In this document: positions 5,765-7,321 of the stretch, piece after piece
How positions within the stretch are numbered: position 1 is the stretch's first letter
Layout: each line of letters begins with the position of its first letter
Assembly: GCA_002420085.1 (NCBI GenBank)
Contig: DIHI01000162.1
Location: 7,554 to 14,874, forward strand
DNA length: 7,321 nucleotides
Reading direction: 5' to 3'
Source of the DNA: Lysobacterales bacterium UBA5700
GTDB lineage: Bacteria > Pseudomonadota > Gammaproteobacteria > Xanthomonadales > Xanthomonadaceae
Translations under genes and position numbers: made by a program
The notes under the pieces: model-generated
What the model was told of the DNA's origin: nothing
Seen by the model: only the letters and a program-made list of their open reading frames with translations
Database searches by the model: none

Positions 5765-7042
5765 ATGCTGGTAATGCAACCCGCGCGCATAGCCCGTGAA
5801 TCGACCGGGCGGATCGGCCTCGCCATCGCTGGCGGCGGCCCGATCGGAGGCATGTACGAACTGGGCGCCCTGGCCGCACTCGAAGACGCCATCGAGGGAC
5901 TCGACCTGACCCGTCTGGAGGTCTATGTCGGGGTCAGTTCGGGCTCGTTCCTGGCGGCCGGCCTGGCCAACCGGATGCGGGTCGGCGACATGCTCGACCT
6001 GTTCCTGTGCGGCAGCGACGATCCCAACAATTTTCGCCCGGAAATCTTTCTGCGCCCGGCGTTCGGCGAATATTTCCGGCGTGCGGTCGGTTTTCCCAGG
6101 CTGGTTCTGGAGTGGTGGGGCGAACTGCTGCGCCGTCCATCGGAGACCCGACTGAGCCAGGTGCTCGGCCACATCGGCAGCCTGATCCCGAACGGCCTGT
6201 TCGACAATCGTCAGATCGAGAAATACCTGCGCGAACTCTACGAGCGCAACGGTCGCAGCAACGACTTCCGGCACCTGGATCGCCCGCTGTACGTGGTTGC
6301 GGTCGATCTCGATACCGGCGAGGCGGTGCGCTTCGGCGCTCCCGGCTGGGACGACATTCCAATCTCTCGGGCGATTCAGGCCAGCAGCGCCCTGCCGGGC
6401 CTGTATCCACCGGTCGGCATCAATGGCCGCCACTTCGTCGATGGCGCCCTGCGTCGGACCATGCATGCCTCGGTCGCACTCGATCATGGCATCGACCTGC
6501 TGATCGGCATCAATCCCCTGGTGCCTTACGACGCCAGCAAGGCGGCCGACGCACCCGGTGAAGAATTCGACCGCATCTCGGCCGGCGGCCTGCCGGTGGT
6601 TCTCTCGCAGACCTTCCGCACCCTGCTGCAATCACGGGTCGAGGTCGGCTTGGCGAAATATGCGGAAAAATACCCCGACGTCGATCAACTGGTGCTGGAG
6701 CCGAATTCCAACGACGCCGAGATGTTCTTCACCAACATCTTCAGCTTCTCGGCCCGGCGCCGGGTCTGTCAGCACGCCTATGCCGCAACCCTGGCCGAGT
6801 TGCGCGAACGGGCCGATCGTCTGGCTCCGATCCTGGCCAAGCATGGCCTGTCGCTGTGTCGAGCCGCGCTCGACGACCCCAAGCCCGACCTGCTCGCCCG
6901 ACGCTGTCGAACCCGCTCCCGGACCGACGTGACCGCCCGGTTGGAGCGTGACCTCGACGATGTCGAGCGGCTGTTGCACCCGCGCAAGGCCGCGCCGAAA
7001 CCTACTCGACCGGCGAGCGCGGGTCGGACCCGCCGGCGCTGA
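5765..7042 (+). CDS. Patatin-like phospholipase family protein
   Basis: A 425-residue predicted serine lipid hydrolase of the patatin family; such enzymes cleave acyl esters of phospholipids or other lipids through a Ser-Asp dyad. Visible are the oxyanion-hole glycines GGGPIGG (23-29), nucleophile elbow GVSSG (56-60, Ser58), the conserved AIQASSALPGLYPPV (203-217) and the DGA box FVDGAL (224-229, Asp226). Between them is a roughly 120-residue insert with a Trp pair (117-118) and many Arg. After the catalytic core comes a less familiar conserved-looking segment, MFFTNIFSFSARRR (320-333), then a helical Arg/Leu-rich region and a Lys/Arg/Pro-rich basic tail. No signal peptide, membrane segment or beta-barrel (PlpD-type) domain is seen, so a cytoplasmic or membrane-surface enzyme is likely. 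It is transcribed divergently from serC. The family call is secure; substrate and role are unknown. Confidence 0.92.
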   Translation: MLVMQPARIARESTGRIGLAIAGGGPIGGMYELGALAALEDAIEGLDLTRLEVYVGVSSGSFLAAGLANRMRVGDMLDLFLCGSDDPNNFRPEIFLRPAFGEYFRRAVGFPRLVLEWWGELLRRPSETRLSQVLGHIGSLIPNGLFDNRQIEKYLRELYERNGRSNDFRHLDRPLYVVAVDLDTGEAVRFGAPGWDDIPISRAIQASSALPGLYPPVGINGRHFVDGALRRTMHASVALDHGIDLLIGINPLVPYDASKAADAPGEEFDRISAGGLPVVLSQTFRTLLQSRVEVGLAKYAEKYPDVDQLVLEPNSNDAEMFFTNIFSFSARRRVCQHAYAATLAELRERADRLAPILAKHGLSLCRAALDDPKPDLLARRCRTRSRTDVTARLERDLDDVERLLHPRKAAPKPTRPASAGRTRRR

Positions 7043-7087
7043 ATTTCGTCCTGACCTCCGAGCCTGCCGATCCGAATTGCGGACGGC

Positions 7088-7105
7088 TTCACGCCTTGGT
7101 GTGAA
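7088..7105 (+). terminator. Hairpin after the patatin gene, weak terminator candidate
   Basis: TTCACGC (7088-7094) pairs with GTGTGAA (7099-7105), seven pairs including one G-U, closing a CTTG loop; CUUG is a known stable RNA tetraloop. It lies 46 nt after the patatin stop. No T-run follows, so it is better regarded as a 3' stabilising hairpin or a Rho-independent terminator of doubtful strength. Confidence 0.35.
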
Positions 7106-7136
7106 TGCTCTAGCGCGGCCGGCCAGACTGACACCC

Positions 7137-7152
7137 TGGCAAAACCGCTGCG
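7137..7152 (+). promoter_or_regulatory. Candidate sigma-54 (RpoN) promoter of the downstream gene
   Basis: TGGCAAAACCGCTGCG matches the -24/-12 pattern TGGCAC-N5-TTGC at 8 of 10 fixed bases, with invariant GG (7138-7139) and GC (7150-7151) at the required spacing. Transcription would start near 7163, about 35 nt before the ATG and 20 nt before the ribosome site. A perfect 8-bp tandem duplication, CCGCTGCG, covers 7145-7160. The match was found by eye and could be chance. Activator sites would lie upstream, partly in the patatin gene, and none was recognised. Confidence 0.35.
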
Positions 7153-7183
7153 CCGCTGCGGACACGCCAACGCATCCGCACAC

Positions 7184-7189
7184 GGAGGA
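7184..7189 (+). promoter_or_regulatory. Ribosome binding site of the Lys-rich gene
   Basis: GGAGGA stands 8 nt before the ATG at 7198, a near-perfect Shine-Dalgarno site that supports this start and suggests strong translation. Confidence 0.75.
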
Positions 7190-7197
7190 TATCCACG

Positions 7198-7321
7198 ATG
7201 GCCAAACTCAAGTCAAAATCGACTGGCAAACCGGCCAGCAAGACGACTGGCAAGACCCACCGCAAATCGACCGGCCCGGATCAGGGCAAGGCCAGCCCAG
7301 GTGCCGCATCCCTGAGTGAAC
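7198..7321 (+). CDS. Lys/Ser/Thr/Gly-rich protein, N-terminal 41 residues (cut by window edge)
   Basis: The ATG follows a strong GGAGGA site and the frame stays open to the end of the window. The visible part is hydrophilic and very basic: ten Lys or Arg in the first 31 residues, with only one acidic residue there (Asp28). It has an eight-residue period, with KSTG at 7-10, KTTG at 15-18, KSTG at 23-26 and a fading KASP at 31-34. This corresponds to degenerate 24-bp direct repeats from 7216 onward. Such tails occur on DNA- or RNA-binding proteins of the histone H1/AlgP type, on phasins of polyhydroxyalkanoate granules, and as disordered linkers ahead of larger enzymes. The fragment is too short to choose and I do not recognise the gene. 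There is no signal peptide. It is in the same orientation as the patatin gene, 155 bp downstream, but probably has its own promoter. Confidence 0.7.
   Translation, partial: MAKLKSKSTGKPASKTTGKTHRKSTGPDQGKASPGAASLSE

Noticed and set aside
5069..6631. 520-codon minus-strand open frame opposite the patatin gene and into serC
   Set aside because: It overlaps the catalytic core of the patatin antisense and the start of serC in a different frame, has no family motifs, and has no ribosome site I could support.
6948..7319. 123-codon plus-strand frame overlapping the end of the patatin gene and the next gene
   Set aside because: It spans a coding end, an intergenic region with promoter-like motifs, and the wrong frame of the Lys-rich gene. 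The ATG at 7198 in another frame has the strong ribosome site.

Overview
The window is 7.3 kb of dense, G+C-rich bacterial chromosome. The genes point to a gammaproteobacterium. The C-terminus of Mfd reads almost colinearly with the E. coli protein. The order serC-pheA-hisC-aroA is the core of the aromatic/serine 'supraoperon' known from Pseudomonas and relatives, and PheA is the fused chorismate mutase-prephenate dehydratase (P-protein). I cannot name a genus from sequence alone.

Layout, left to right. (1) 1-621, plus strand: the 3' end of mfd, running in from the left edge. (2) 622-667: a short convergent gap with a G+C-rich hairpin that could terminate both sides. (3) 668-5363, minus strand: a tight four-gene operon transcribed serC -> pheA -> hisC -> aroA, with 8-nt and 4-nt overlaps and one 22-nt gap. 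(4) 5364-5764: a 401-bp divergent intergenic region. It carries a likely promoter for each side, a 15-bp tandem repeat in the leader of the right-hand gene, and a roughly 220-bp stretch with coding-like composition that may be a gene relic. (5) 5765-7042, plus strand: a patatin-like phospholipase of 425 residues with intact Ser-Asp dyad motifs. (6) 7043-7197: an intergenic gap with a CUUG-loop hairpin and a sigma-54-like promoter candidate. (7) 7198-7321, plus strand: the start of a Lys/Ser/Thr/Gly-rich protein with an eight-residue repeat, cut by the right edge.

How the genes work together. AroA makes EPSP, the chorismate precursor. PheA converts chorismate through prephenate to phenylpyruvate. 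The HisC-type aminotransferase can plausibly transaminate phenylpyruvate and imidazole-acetol phosphate. SerC is a PLP aminotransferase of serine (and often pyridoxal phosphate) synthesis that draws on the same glutamate/2-oxoglutarate pool. The tyrA, cmk and rpsA genes that follow in Pseudomonas are absent here: mfd converges directly on aroA. The patatin and the Lys-rich gene are not visibly part of this pathway.

Most of the window is ordinary housekeeping sequence. The parts that merit a second look are the serC-patatin intergenic region and the promoter and repeat-bearing N-terminus of the last gene. I see no CRISPR array, insertion sequence, tRNA or rRNA, and no convincing new biological system.
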